Counted from the first letter of the stretch, positions 1-9,746 are shown. The stretch is 64,000 nucleotides of DNA from Arion vulgaris (GCA_020796225.1 CM036755.1:86613803-86677802); one strand, 5' to 3'. The notes: generated from the sequence alone by a model not told the origin. Translations and numbers: made by a program.

Positions 1-930
1 CTACATCCACGATTTCCTAATTCTTTGTTAAACCTCTCTTCTTTATCTTTCTCTACATCCACGATTTCCGAATTCTTTGTTAAACCTCTCTTCTTTATCT
101 TTCTCTACATCCAAGATTTCCTAATTCTTTGTTAAACCTCTCTTCTTTATCTTTCTCTACATCCAAGATTTCCTAATTCTTTGTTAAACCTCTCTTCATT
201 ATCTTTCTCTACATCCAAGATTTCCTAATTCTTTGTGAAACCTCTCTTCTTTATCTTTCTCTACATCCACGATTTTCTAATTCTTTGTTAAACCTCTCTT
301 CTTTATCTTTCTCTACATCCAAGATTTCCTAATTCTTTGTTAAACCTCCCTTCTTTATCTTTCTCTACATCCAAGATTTCCTAATTCTTTGTTAAACCTC
401 TCTTCTTTATCTTTCTCTACATCCAAGATTTCCTAATTCTTTGTTAAACCTCTCTTCTTTATCTTTCTCTACATCCAAGATTTCCTAATTCTTTGTTAAA
501 CCTCTCTTCTTTATCTTTCTCTACATCCAAGATTTCCTAATTCTTTGTTAAACCTCCCTTCTTTATCTTTCTCTACATCCAAGATTTCCTAATTCTTTGT
601 TAAACCTCTCTTCTTTATCTTTTTTACATCCAAGATTTCTAATTCTTTGTTAAACCTCTCTTCTTTATCTTTCTCTACATCCAAGATTTCCTAATTCTTT
701 GTGAAACCTCCCTTCTTTATCTTTCTCTACATCCAAGATTTCCTAATTCTTTGTTAAACCTCTCTTCTTTATCTTTCTCTACATCCAAGATTTCCTAATT
801 CTTTGTTAAACCTCTCTTCTTTATCTTTCTCTACATCCAAGATTTCCTAATTCTTTGTTAAACCTCCCTTCTTTATCTTTCTCTACATCCAAGATTTCCT
901 AATTCTTTGTTAAACCTCCCTTCTTTATCT
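1..930. repeat. 52-bp minisatellite, about 18 copies
   Basis: A pyrimidine-rich unit of 52 bp, starting CTACATCCAAGATTTCC, is repeated head to tail from the first base, so the array continues outside the window. Copies differ by a few substitutions (CCAC/CCAA, CTCTC/CTCCC) and one has small deletions near 622-640. It lies directly upstream of the first visible G1 exon, so it is probably intronic. Confidence 0.95.
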
Positions 931-990
931 TCCAAATTTATCAACATCCTGATAACCTTTGAAGAAATATTTTTATTTTATCAATTTCAG

Positions 991-1328
991 AAATCGAACC
1001 ATGCTACAAGAAGTCGAATATGATAATGACTCTGATAGCAACTCCTCGTCTACGAATACAAACAATAGTATCGATACTCCAACTGTAAGGTCTGGTCGGA
1101 ATACATTCGTGTATACAACAACAGCATCAGAAGATGAAGATACTACAACAGCTACTACACAAGAAACATTGAACGAAGATGTTGAAAACACTGATACTAA
1201 AGTAAACAATAGGATTATCTCGTCTAAAACAATCACTTCTGTAACGCCATCTTCTAGATCTAGTGGTAATACTGTTGCTACTATTGAAACTAGCCCAAGT
1301 ACAGCGAATGGTGTTACCATTAATGCAG
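991..1328 (+). CDS. G1 internal exon: acidic Ser/Thr/Asn-rich segment
   Basis: I do not recognise the protein. A pyrimidine-rich acceptor ending TTTCAG at 985-990 opens a frame rich in Asp, Glu, Ser, Thr and Asn (for example NDSDSNSSSTNTNN and ASEDEDTTTATTQ), typical of a disordered region. The preferred donor is GCAG|GTACCA at 1329, leaving one base of a Gly codon; this phase fits the next exon exactly. The frame stays open to 1555, but from about 1437 it runs through a SINE-A fragment, so the long open frame overstates the gene. Donors inside the exon (for example GTAAGG after 1086) are possible alternatives. The upstream exon lies outside the window; the entry phase needs two bases from it. 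Confidence 0.6.
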
Positions 1329-1434
1329 GTACCATAATTAATGGTGTTTTATTGTTGTTAAGAATGGTGTTTTATTGTTGCTGTCACTGTTACGAAAATG
1401 ATGACAAACATGATGTAAATATTGACGATTATGT

Positions 1435-1490
1435 GTCTACAAGTAGACCAGCACATCCGATTTCTGCGAGGTTTTGTTTATTGAATGCGG
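1435..1490 (-). mobile_element. SINE-A fragment
   Basis: About 55 bp match the middle of the SINE-A family (compare 45888-45935), around the AGCACATCCGATTTCTGCGA segment. It lies in the proposed first intron of G1 and accounts for the C-terminal part of the long open frame there. Confidence 0.55.
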
Positions 1491-1745
1491 AGCATATGTC
1501 CGAATGGATTAGAGCGTTCCTTCCATGTGGGAGACCCGTGTTCATTCCATGGTAAGGCCAATTATTTTTTTGTGTGGGCATAAATGAAAAATACTAACCT
1601 GAACACGGCGACTGCACTAGCCATGCAGCCATTAAATTTCTCAGTCTCTCGTCCCACCTGTCCTACACCGCACTAAAAAGAGGTACTACAGCAGATAGTA
1701 ACGATAGTTTTTAAATGAAATATTGATCACAGATTTATTGCTAAA

Positions 1746-2050
1746 TTCTTCTTCTTCTTCTTCATCTTCGAACGTTCCATATCGACCACCTTATGTTAAC
1801 CCACTTTTTGTTATTTGTATGTGATCTGAGCATAAGAGCCAGTGGCGGCTCGTCATTAAGGCCAGTGGGCTGGCTCCACCAAAAATAATGTTTAACATGT
1901 ATTTATTATTTTATAAATTACAATATAGCACCCCAAAACTATGATTTATCTGGAAAAAAATGTCTGGCCCCACCAACAAAAATGATCACGAGCCGCCACT
2001 GATAAGAGCGATTGCACATTGTGCAAGTTATGCGCCTACAAGCTTCTCTA
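1746..2050 (-). mobile_element. SINE-A copy split by a MITE
   Basis: The left part (1746-1839) has the TTCTTCTTC end and the segment with GATCTGAGCATAAGAGC. The right part (2002-2050) continues with the bases that follow in other copies (AGTTATGCGCCTACAAG). The two halves are separated by MITE-1 with an 8-bp target duplication. Confidence 0.75.
1840..2001. mobile_element. MITE-1, hAT-type, 162 bp, intact ends
   Basis: The element starts CAGTGGCGGCTCGT and ends ACGAGCCGCCACTG, a perfect 14-bp terminal inverted repeat. It is flanked by a perfect 8-bp direct repeat, ATAAGAGC (1832-1839 and 2002-2009). An 8-bp duplication with CAG-starting ends is the hallmark of hAT-superfamily non-autonomous elements. 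There is no coding capacity. It inserted into an existing SINE-A copy, so it is the younger of the two. Confidence 0.93.
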
Positions 2051-2287
2051 ATCATGTTTTTCCTCACAGCATCAGTATAAGAAGAGATGTCTAGAACGAG
2101 AATTTGTGCGTGTTTCATAAACGATGTTTTTCATCGCGAGTTGTTATCTCTGAAATCCACGTTTTCTGTAGACGACCTTTCGCAAATCTTACCATTAAAA
2201 TATTGTTTGGGAATCCCTGATTCAGTCCTGAGTCAACTTAACCCAATTATCTGTTATCTGATGAAAGAAACGCGGTTTATTTTCCAG

Positions 2288-2355
2288 GAAAACCGGCAGA
2301 AGCAACCAAACAAGCATCCCGACTTAGTGCTAAACTAGGACTTTATCAACATGTC
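2288..2355 (+). CDS. G1 internal microexon (68 nt)
   Basis: The acceptor TTTATTTTCCAG (ending 2287) and the strong donor GTGAGT at 2356 bound 68 nt. Only one frame is open; the other two hit TAG. It reads as KPAEATKQASRLSAKLGLY followed by QHV. It needs one base from the previous exon, which the 1328 donor supplies (G plus GA gives Gly), and it ends in phase 0. The motif-poor basic segment is not recognised. The short length and lack of a start codon hide it from simple ORF finding. Confidence 0.62.
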
Positions 2356-2439
2356 GTGAGTATCATCAACTTTTTCTTTACATTTTTTGTTTGGCCGGTT
2401 ACAATATTACGATCAATTACAAAGAATATAACTACTGGT

Positions 2440-2735
2440 GTACTACTAATACAACTAGTAGTAGTGGTGATAGTAATAGTGGTAGTAATAGTAGTGGTGG
2501 TGAAAGTAATAGTGGTAGTAGTAGTAGTAGTAGTGATAGTAATAGTGGTAGTAGTAGTAGTGGGGATAGTAATAGTGGTAGTAGTAGTAGTGGTGATAGT
2601 AATAGTGGTAGTAGTAGTAATAACAGTAGAATCAGCAGTAGTAGGTTTGGTTATGGAACTATCCCCACTACTACTATTACATTACAATCACTACTACTAC
2701 TATTACATTACAATCACTACTACTACTATTACCGA
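2440..2735. repeat. Trinucleotide repeats (AGT/GGT)n then (ACT)n
   Basis: 2450-2635 is an imperfect run of AGT, GGT and GAT triplets; 2665-2732 is a run of ACT triplets, its near reverse complement, so the transcript could fold back. Long Ser-rich or Val-rich open frames here are by-products. The run lies in a G1 intron. Confidence 0.85.
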
Positions 2736-3102
2736 AAAATAAATTGCACTCGTGAACAGAACAGTACAGTAAGTATTCAAACCTACAACCTTCAGTACAC
2801 AAGATAATGGCTTGACCCTCTAACCACAGAGAGTCTGTAAATTGCATTTACCGTAAAGGTCTCATCTATCTACTTCTCGATTTGTAATATACATGGACAC
2901 TCTACATCTATAATTTGTAATGATGATGCGCATGTTGATTACAAATTGTAGCAATTTCATTTCTTGACTTGTTTTCCCTCAAACATAACACATAACATTT
3001 ATCTCCCATTTAGAAAAAATCATGAAACAAGGGAGATAAAAATATTATAATCACATTTTATATAAATTTGTTTGCTGTTAATTCTACAAACCATTTGTCC
3101 AG
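2736..3102 (+). other. G1 intron, single-copy-like
   Basis: AT-rich intronic sequence without recognised repeats. It ends with a good polypyrimidine stretch and TTTGTCCAG just before the exon at 3103. A GTAAGT at 2769 lies at the end of the ACT run but has no plausible exon before it. Confidence 0.4.
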
Positions 3103-3180
3103 GATTCTGTAGTTGTACGCAAGAAAGCACGAGACAGAACTGTATCGCAAGGTGAACTCTACAACGAAATTGAGAAATTA
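3103..3180 (+). CDS. G1 internal exon (78 nt)
   Basis: Bounded by TTTGTCCAG (ends 3102) and GTATGT at 3181. It holds 26 codons in phase 0 at both ends: DSVVVRKKARDRTVSQGELY then NEIEKL. Charge alternation and Leu/Ile spacing suggest a helix, possibly protein-binding. It joins in frame to the exon before (ends phase 0 at 2355) and the exon after (starts phase 0 at 6962). The family is not recognised. Confidence 0.62.
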
Positions 3181-3429
3181 GTATGTATATTTTTTTTAGT
3201 TTGATCTGTTTTGAGAAGTTGCAACGTAATAGTTCTTGTAATATCATCTATGATCATTCATTTTTCTGTTGTATAACAACAACAAAGTAATCTTAGATTC
3301 TCTGAAAGATATAACCAAAACAAGGTTCGTCTTAGGTTGAAAGGACGTGCCTCGGCTTAAAGAGGATTTAAACTCCTACATAACAAACACAATAGAACGA
3401 ACACAGGAGAAGTGATTAAATCAGAAAAA

Positions 3430-3570
3430 TGTCTAGTCAACTATTAGTAACAACTGTTATAAGAAATGGAAGATGGAGATATGTTGGGCATACCTTGTGA
3501 AGAAATGGTCAAAGAATACCAAAGCAGGCATTGAAGTGAGAGCAAAGGATTCAAGAAAGAGGACGCATTA
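3430..3570 (+). mobile_element. LINE-A 3' fragment
   Basis: Translates to a decayed version of the LINE reverse-transcriptase C-terminal tail (TTVI-, WRYVGHTL, then a KETLKP-like segment). It matches copies at 21455-21705 and 45030-45480. Frameshifts and stops make it a relic. Confidence 0.6.
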
Positions 3571-3614
3571 ATGAAACCCTGAAACCGTGCACAGCTTATC
3601 CGCTAGGAATTTCC

Positions 3615-4060
3615 TACCCATCAGGTTGGCTACCCAGAAACAAGTCGTAAAGAAGTATAGGGCCTGAAAGTAATTTCTCCATACCACTCTGTCCTGTGTA
3701 ACTCGCTCAATCTCTTTCATGGAATTGAGACCGATATTTCTTGCCTCTCTCAGCAAAGTTCGTTTCATGGTTTTATAATGACGTCTTTTATTTCACCCCC
3801 TTACTTCAATACATGCTATGATATTCTTTGATAATTTTTTTTCAAGGTATGACTCCATCTTCTCCAGCTTCTCTTTCTTATAACAGTTGTTACTAGTGGT
3901 CGACCAGACATTTCTTCTCTTTCTTATAACAGTTGTTACTAGTGGTCGACCAGACATTTCTCTGATTTCATTACTTCTCCTGAATTTGCCCCATTTTAGT
4001 TTCCATATTTTTTGCAGACAAATGTTTTTTTCAAATGCAGTCAACTTACTTTCTATATCT
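3615..4060 (-). mobile_element. LINE-A 3' fragment, inverted relative to its neighbour
   Basis: On the - strand it encodes pieces of the LINE tail: GRPLVTTVIRKR, then NIGLNSMKEIERVTQDRVVW and RNYFQAL. A segment containing the VTTVIRK codons is duplicated in tandem (about 3880-3960). Together with the + fragment at 3430 it forms an imperfect inverted repeat. Confidence 0.65.
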
Positions 4061-4074
4061 TTAATATATAATTT

Positions 4075-4081
4075 ATATATC

Positions 4082-4126
<45 letters not shown>

Positions 4127-4137
4127 GAGAGAGAGAG
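4075..4137. repeat. (TA)n(GA)n microsatellite
   Basis: A run of TA dinucleotides passes into GA dinucleotides. Confidence 0.9.
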
Positions 4138-4159
4138 TAGTGTGAAAGCAACTTTACGC

Positions 4160-4550
4160 AAGGGTGCATCGTATTTTAAAAAGAAACTTAGGGATGAACT
4201 GAAAGAAACGTGGGAAATGCAAAGACTCAGAAGTTGTCACAGCAAACACTTGTCAATTGACCATCTGTATAGACGAAAGGGCAGGTTTCCGTTTAACTGG
4301 ATTTCGTCTATAGATGTTTCTAGCCTCCAGAGGCGTACATGGATCTACTGTCCTAGGCATGCGGGTGTTTGTGGCAATGAGAGATCGGACAGGCTTGCAT
4401 CAACAGCATCGATTATTGTAGAGTTAAAGATGGATAAGGGGGATGTTCTTCGGTCCCTTCACGACTATCTACTGGGTGAAGACAGTAAAATAGGTGTTGA
4501 ATCGATTCAGCGATTTGAGCAGTTTGTATTTACCCGTTGTACAAGTAGAA
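4160..4550 (+). mobile_element. RNH-LINE fragment, RNase H region, left half
   Basis: The + frame reads YCPRHAGVCGNERSDRLAST, the RNase H signature of I/R1/Jockey-like LINEs (consensus PGHxGVxGNExADxLA), followed by the C-terminal extension up to RFEQFVFTRCTSR. It continues at 4914 after a nested insertion. It lacks the reverse transcriptase and carries stops, so it is a dead 5'-truncated copy. Confidence 0.75.
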
Positions 4551-4913
4551 GTCTCTGGAGGCCACATAGATGTGGTTTTACAGAAGAATGATGAGAATCC
4601 CATGGACTGCTAAAATGACTAATGTTGAGGTGTGAACAAGATTAAGACACAGAAAAAGGTTATCATCAATATAAGGAGGCAGTCATCATTTTTCGGGCAT
4701 GTGATGAGGAGGGGAGGTTTAGAACACATTGTAACAACTGGTAAAATCAAGGGTAGACGAGACAGAGGAAGACAGAGGGAGAAAATGTTGGATAGTCTGA
4801 CTTCATGGCACGGTAGAGCGTCAACATCTGAGATGATAGCAAACACCAAATATAGAGATTTGTAGAGATCCATGATCGCCTATGCCAGCCGGCACGGCAC
4901 CTAATGATGATGG
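4551..4913 (+). mobile_element. LINE-C 3' end nested in the RNH-LINE
   Basis: A 363-bp insertion flanked by the perfect 9-bp repeat CAAGTAGAA (4542-4550 and 4914-4922). It reads RIPWTAKMTNVEV, then FFGHVMRRGGLEHIV, KIKGRRDRGRQREKMLDSLT and a C-terminal tail, a typical non-LTR reverse-transcriptase C-terminus. It is 5'-truncated, as expected for target-primed insertion. Removing it restores the continuity of the host RNH-LINE. Confidence 0.85.
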
Positions 4914-5071
4914 CAAGTAGAACTGGATGTCTGAGGGGCAGAGTGAGGAGTGTGTTTAACTAGCGAGCCACGGGAACCATTAGTATGTATACTCTTCTAT
5001 ATCTGTTGGGGGAGACTGAGCACCTATGGGTTTGCCCGGAATGCAATGACGTCAGTGTAGTAAATAAAAAC
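4914..5071 (+). mobile_element. RNH-LINE fragment, right half
   Basis: Continues the interrupted copy: a segment like FNxRATGTIS, then the terminal zinc-finger-like EHLWVCPECND. The same C-terminus is seen at 57300-57440 and, on the - strand, at 59340-59410. Confidence 0.7.
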
Positions 5072-5079
5072 CAATAGAC

Positions 5080-5521
5080 CAGCGTTTCCCAAAGTGGGCC
5101 GTACCACCCTCCTCCTCCCTAGTGGACGCTGAAGCCTTCCAGGAGGGCGACAGTGATTTTAGAAGCATTGGGGAGGGGGCGGGAAAGAGGAGGGGTTCTT
5201 TTTCGTGATTTTGCTATTGAATAATCATTTAAAATTTGAATTCTGCAATTTAATTCATCTTATGCCCAACTTACACGATCCATTTTTTCATCAATTTTCT
5301 ATTTCATGTATATAATCATTTGAAAATTGACCATGTATGACAGACATATATACCAATTTTCTATGTCAAAGTGATAAATAGAGCATGTGTATATATATGT
5401 GGGGGAGGGAGGAGGCGTTGGCAAACTGTTATAATGGGGAGAGGGGCGTTACAAAGTTTATGTCGTTCAAAGTGGGCGATGGGAGGGGTGGGGTGGGGGC
5501 GAACAAGTTTTGGAATCTATG
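5080..5521. mobile_element. MITE-2 copy 1, hAT-type, 442 bp
   Basis: Begins CAGCGTTTCCCAAAGTGGG and ends TTTTGGAATCTATG, an imperfect terminal inverted repeat. It is flanked by the perfect 8-bp duplication CAATAGAC (5072-5079 and 5522-5529). Internal sequence is shared with the larger copy at 59552-60527, but here the GTTACAAAGTTTATGTCGT segment is present once. No coding capacity. Confidence 0.88.
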
Positions 5522-5579
5522 CAATAGACGAAATGGACCATATTTATGTACGAGAAATCGGGAAAGATGAAGGGAGAAA

Positions 5580-6903
5580 GATTGAGACTAGAATAATGTT
5601 ATAAAGTAAGATATGAACAAGCAGACTAAGAGAAAGATTGAGACTAGAATAATGTTATAAAGTAAGATATGAACAAACAGACTAAGAGAAAGATTGAGAC
5701 TAGAATAATGTGTATTCATATAAAGTAAGATATGAACAAGCAGACTAAGAGAAAGATTGAGACTAGAATAATGTGTATTCATATAAAGTAAGATATGAAC
5801 AAGCAGACTAAGAGAAAGATTGAGACTAGAATAATGTGTATTCATATAAAGTAAGATATGAACAAGCAGACTAAGAGAAAGATTGAGACTAGAATAATGT
5901 GTATTCATATAAAGTAAGATATGAACAAGCAGACTAAGAGAAAGATTGAGACTAGAATAATGTGTATTCATATAAAGTAAGATATGAACAAGCAGACAGA
6001 CTAAGAGAAAGATTGAGACTAGAATAATGTGTATTCATATAAAGTAAGATATGAACAAGCAGACTAAGAGAAAGATTGAGACTAGAATAATGTGTATTCA
6101 TATAAAGTAAGATATGAACAAGCAGACTAAGAGAAAGATTGAGACTAGAATAATGTGTATTCATATAAAGTAAGATATGAACAAGCAGACTAAGAGAAAG
6201 ATTGAGACTAGAATAATGTGTATTCATATAAAGTAAGATATGAACAAGCAGACAGACTAAGAGAAAGATTGAGACTAGAATAATGTGTATTCATATAAAG
6301 TAAGATATGAACAAGCAGACTAAGAGAAAGATTGAGACTAGAATAATGTGTATTCATATAAAGTAAGATATGAACAAGCAGACTAAGAGAAAGATTGAGA
6401 CTAGAATAATGTGTATTCATATAAAGTAAGATATGAACAAGCAGACTAAGAGAAAGATTGAGACTAGAATAATGTGTATTCATATAAAGTAAGATATGAA
6501 CAAGCAGACTAAGAGAAAGATTGAGACTAGAATAATGTGTATTCATATAAAGTAAGATATGAACAAACAGAATAAGAGAAAGATTGAGACTAGAATAATG
6601 TTATATATATAAAGTAAGATATGAACAAGCAGACTAAGAGAAAGATTGAGACTAGAATAATGTGTATTCATATAAAGTAAGATATGAACAAACAGACTAA
6701 GAGAAAGATTGAGACTAGAATAATGTGTATTCATATAAAGTAAGATATGAACAAGCAGACTAAGAGAAAGATTGAGACTAGAATAATGTGTATTCATATA
6801 AAGTAAGATATGAACAAGCAGACTAAGAGAAAGATTGAGACTAGAATAATGTGTATTCATATAAAGTAAGATATGAACAAGCAGACAGACTAAGAGAAAG
6901 AGA
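5580..6903. repeat. 63-bp minisatellite, about 21 copies
   Basis: Head-to-tail 63-bp units starting AGACTAAGAGAAAGATTGAG. Because 63 is a multiple of three, the reverse strand shows repeated 21-residue open frames, which are artefacts. A few units contain an extra AGAC or lack the TGTATTCA segment. It lies in a G1 intron. Confidence 0.96.
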
Positions 6904-6961
6904 AATAGTTGACAGAACATGAATATGTTAATTATTTCTTTGTTGTTGTTATGTAACTTAG

Positions 6962-7246
6962 GTAACCGCCAGCAATGAGCCAGATATTGATGAAAACGAT
7001 GATACAACAGATCATCAATCAACTGCTGATAATCACGCCACCCCTTTAAACCATCCTGAAGTAAATGCCTCTGCTCCTGCGACACCTCTGAAAGATGATG
7101 TAAACACAGAAGAAGATCATGAGGAAAATGTAGATATTGACTCTAGTCGTGAGCCCAGTGATGTTATTCAAGGAAGTGTTATAGATCAGATGGAGTTAGC
7201 TACAGAAGACGAGGAGGAGAAGAAACAAGGTTTTATGTTACAATGT
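6962..7246 (+). CDS. G1 internal exon: acidic segment (95 codons)
   Basis: The acceptor is TGTAACTTAG (ends 6961) and the donor a perfect GTAAGT at 7247. The 285-nt exon is open throughout in phase 0, encoding for example NEPDIDENDDTTDHQ, NTEEDHEENVDIDSS and DQMELATEDEEEKKQGFMLQ. It is strongly acidic and probably disordered, matching the composition of the exon at 991. An alternative donor two bases earlier (CAAT|GTGTAA) would give phase 1, which fits the exon at 8980. No family recognised. Confidence 0.68.
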
Positions 7247-7261
7247 GTAAGTTACAATTTC

Positions 7262-7500
7262 TTCTTCTTCTTCAGCAATCTCTGGTCATGTGCTTAGTTT
7301 ATTGTTGACCACAAACTGGGCAGTCAGATTCAGCGATCTCTGGTCATGTGCTTAGTTTATTGTCGACCACAAGCTGGGCAGTCAGATTCAGCGATCTCTG
7401 GCCATGTGCTTAGTTTATTGTTGACCACAAACTGGGCAGTCAGATTCAGGTCTGTCAGATTTCATTCTTCAGCAATCTCTGGTCATGCGCTTAGTTTAAT
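7262..7500. repeat. 58-bp tandem repeat, about 3-4 copies
   Basis: Repeats of AGCAATCTCTGGTCATGTGC followed by a segment with GACCACAAACTGGGCAGTCAG; the last copy is diverged. Starts 15 bp after the G1 exon. Confidence 0.85.
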
Positions 7501-7880
7501 GTGGTCCACAAACTAGGAATTCGGCTTCAGGTCTGCCAGGTTTCTCCAAAGCTTAGTTTTTAGGTAGACTGGTGTGGCCAAATGTTGCTTCTCAGCTCAC
7601 ACAGGAGAGGACAGTTTTGCAGGACATGCTTCTGTGTCTGTTCCGCTTGCTGACGATTGGATTCTAACTCTCTCTCTCTCTTTCTATCTTTCTCTCTGAT
7701 GCCGTTTTAATCTCGGTTGGGAAATAGACACTCAAACAACTTATGCCAAGTCTTCCAATCTCTAGCTATCTCCTACTGGATTCTGCTTAATGTGTTGTTG
7801 AGGCAGAGATTAAAGAACGTATGGACATGTTCGGAGTGTTATACTGGTATAACGGATAACTGAGGAAACAAATACAGAAT
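7490..7880. mobile_element. RNH-LINE fragments, both orientations
   Basis: On the - strand, 7490-7640 encodes a cysteine-containing tail (HVLQNCPLLCELRSNIWPH) like the C-terminus at 22390-22560. On the + strand, 7795-7870 encodes QRLKNVWTCSECYTG, the terminal CxxC part of the other RNase H LINE type. Both are short relics. Confidence 0.55.
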
Positions 7881-7939
7881 TGTGGAAGAGATCGAGACAG
7901 AATTCAATACTCTCTTGCTCTCTCTTTCTCTCTCTCAGA

Positions 7940-8150
7940 TTCGAGTAAAACTGTTTTATGAGAATCTATTTTCCTGGGGTGACACTTCCCCATGAAGAAG
8001 ATCAGATTTGAGTAAAACTGTTTTATGCCCCCACCCCCACCCTACCCCCAATGAAGAAGATCAGATTTGAGTAAAACTGTTTTATGAGAAATCTATTTTC
8101 CTGGGGTGACACCTTCACCCTCCCCCAATCCCAATCCTTGCATAAAAGTA
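7940..8150. repeat. Partial duplications around CAGATTTGAGTAAAACTG
   Basis: Three partly overlapping copies of a segment with AAAACTGTTTTATG, two of them followed by CTATTTTCCTGGGGTGACAC, separated by C-rich spacers. Confidence 0.7.
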
Positions 8151-8254
8151 AGGATGCCCATGCTTCTAGCATGCATGTCCAATCCGCCTCTATCGTTATC
8201 TTTTATTGACAGTCTCCAACAATGCACAGTTTGTTCTCTTCAAAAGTACTTCAT

Positions 8255-8410
8255 TTTGGTGTAGCTTATCTGGTATTTTGGTGTAGCTTATCTGGCATTT
8301 TGTGGTAGCTTATCTGGCATTTTGTGGTAGCTTATCTGGTATTTTGTGGTAGCTTATCTGGCATTTTGTGGTAGCTTATCTGGTATTTTGGTGTAGCTTA
8401 TCTGGCTAGA
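8255..8410. repeat. 23-24-bp tandem repeat, about 7 copies
   Basis: Units of the type GTAGCTTATCTGGTATTTTG with small variants. Confidence 0.9.
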
Positions 8411-8424
8411 TCATTTGCAGGAAT

Positions 8425-8690
8425 CTTCTTCTTCTTCGAGCGCTCCATATCGACACTGGTTAACCAATCTGTGTGATTTCTATGTAATCTGAGCCTAAGT
8501 GCGACCGTGCAGTGTGCCAGTTATGCGCCTACAGGTGGGTCAGCACATCCGATGTCTGTGACGCGTTTTATTTAGTAAGGTAGCTCCCATAAGCCCCTAC
8601 CTCAGACGCCTCTTGTGACATGCCTTGTAGGTCGCACTGGTACAATTCTTTGCGCCCCTTGGGGATTATTTGCTGTTTCTGAGTAATATT
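8425..8690 (-). mobile_element. SINE-A copy
   Basis: Near full length: (TTC)n end at 8428, CAGTTATGCGCCTACAGG near 8517, and CTTGTAGGTCGCACTGG near 8625. Oriented with its (GAA)n tail at the low coordinate. Confidence 0.75.
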
Positions 8691-8935
8691 GCTGGTGTTT
8701 TTGAGTAATGTATTTGCTGTTTCTGAGTAATATTGCTGGTGTTTTTGAGTAATGTATTTGCTGTTTCTGAGTAATATTGCTGGTGTTTTTGAGTAATGTA
8801 TTTGCTGTTTCTGAGTAATATTGCTGGTGTTTTTGAGTAATGTATTTGCTGTTTCTGAGTAATATTGCTGGTGTTTTTGAGTAATGTATTTGCTGTTTCT
8901 GAGTAATATTGCTGGTGTTTTTGAGTAATGTATTT
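8668..8935. repeat. 44-bp tandem repeat, 6 copies
   Basis: Six nearly identical 44-bp units (TATTTGCTGTTTCTGAGTAA and following), starting inside the end of the SINE-A copy. Confidence 0.93.
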
Positions 8936-8979
8936 TTATTATATGCTATATTTCAGTGTTGTTATATGCTATATTTCAG

Positions 8980-9033
8980 TGTTGTTATCGCGGGGAGAGA
9001 AGGACCAGTTAATTCCACAAAGAGACAATCATG
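8980..9033 (+). CDS. G1 candidate microexon (54 nt)
   Basis: The second of two tandem TATATTTCAG acceptors (ends 8979) and a GTACGT donor at 9034 bound 17 codons (LLSRGEKDQLIPQRDNH) plus two bases before and one after. Its exit phase (G) fits the exon at 9747 (GT) to give Gly. Its entry phase fits the previous exon only if that exon uses the alternative donor at 7245, or if another exon lies between. The frame also stays open past the donor (GTFKVVWEDIFVTHS), so read-through or a longer exon is possible. Confidence 0.42.
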
Positions 9034-9074
9034 GTACGTTCAAAGTTGTTTGGGAAGATATTTTTGTCACACAC

Positions 9075-9111
9075 TCAGTCTCTATCTATATGTCTTTCTT
9101 ATCTTTATCTT

Positions 9112-9142
<31 letters not shown>

Positions 9143-9700
9143 GTCTGTCTATGTCTCGCGTCTCTCTATCTCTCTCGATAATATATATATGTCTTTCTGG
9201 TTCTCTCTTTATCTCTCTTTGTCTCTCTGTCTCTCTTTATCTCTCTTTATCTCTCTTTGTCTCTCTGTCTCTCTTTTACTCTCTTTATCTCTCTTTGTCT
9301 CTCTGTTTCTCTTTATCTCTCTTGATTCCTCTTTGTCTCTCTGTCTCTCTTTATCTCTCTGTCTCGCTTTATCTCTCTCTGTCTCTCTCATCCCTTTCTC
9401 TATCTTTATATATATATATATATATATCATATCTCTCTCTCTCTCTCTCTTTATCTATCTCTCTATATCTCTTTCAATCTCTCTATCCTTCTATCCTCTC
9501 TATCTCTCTCAAATGAATCTCTTCCTATCTCCATCTTTTACTCTGTATTTCTATGTTCGTGCCACTTTCTCCATCTGTATATCTCCATCTCTCTCAAACT
9601 ATATCTCCCCTTTTTCTATTGATCTCTGTGTCACTCTATGTCTCTCTATCTCTATCTCTCTATCTCTATCTATATGTCTCTCTCTCTAGTTATTTTTATT
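9075..9700. repeat. Pyrimidine-rich (TCTCTG/TCTCTT)n tract
   Basis: More than 600 bp of CT-rich sequence with short TATA runs at 9182 and 9410. Long Ser/Leu-rich frames here are artefacts. It sits between two proposed G1 exons and may extend their polypyrimidine context. Confidence 0.9.
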
Positions 9701-9746
9701 ACATTCCCACTTTCATCACTTTCATACTTGAATTGTTGTATCACAG

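Larger units (their letters stand above)
3181..6961 (+). other. Large G1 intron loaded with transposons and an array
   Basis: This 3.8-kb intron contains two inverted LINE-A pieces, an RNH-LINE with a nested LINE-C, a MITE-2 and the 63-bp array, which ends about 60 bp before the next acceptor. The stretch 3181-3430 has no recognised feature. Confidence 0.5.

Noticed and set aside
2087..2338. 83-codon + frame starting MSRTRICACF
   Set aside because: It overlaps SINE-A sequence at its start and reads the exon at 2288 in the wrong frame, ending at a stop there.
2356..2807. Val-rich and Ser/Gly-rich frames
   Set aside because: Readings of the AGT/GGT triplet run in an intron.
5588..7085. Long - strand frames with MNTHYSSLNLSLSLLVHILLY-like repeats
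   Set aside because: They arise because the 63-bp unit is a multiple of three. No splice sites or domain support them, and the + strand exon at 6962 overlaps the last one.
8928..9689. 253-codon Ser/Leu-rich frame
   Set aside because: Beyond about 9033-9090 it only reads through a TCTC tract; only the short segment at 8980-9033 has splice support.
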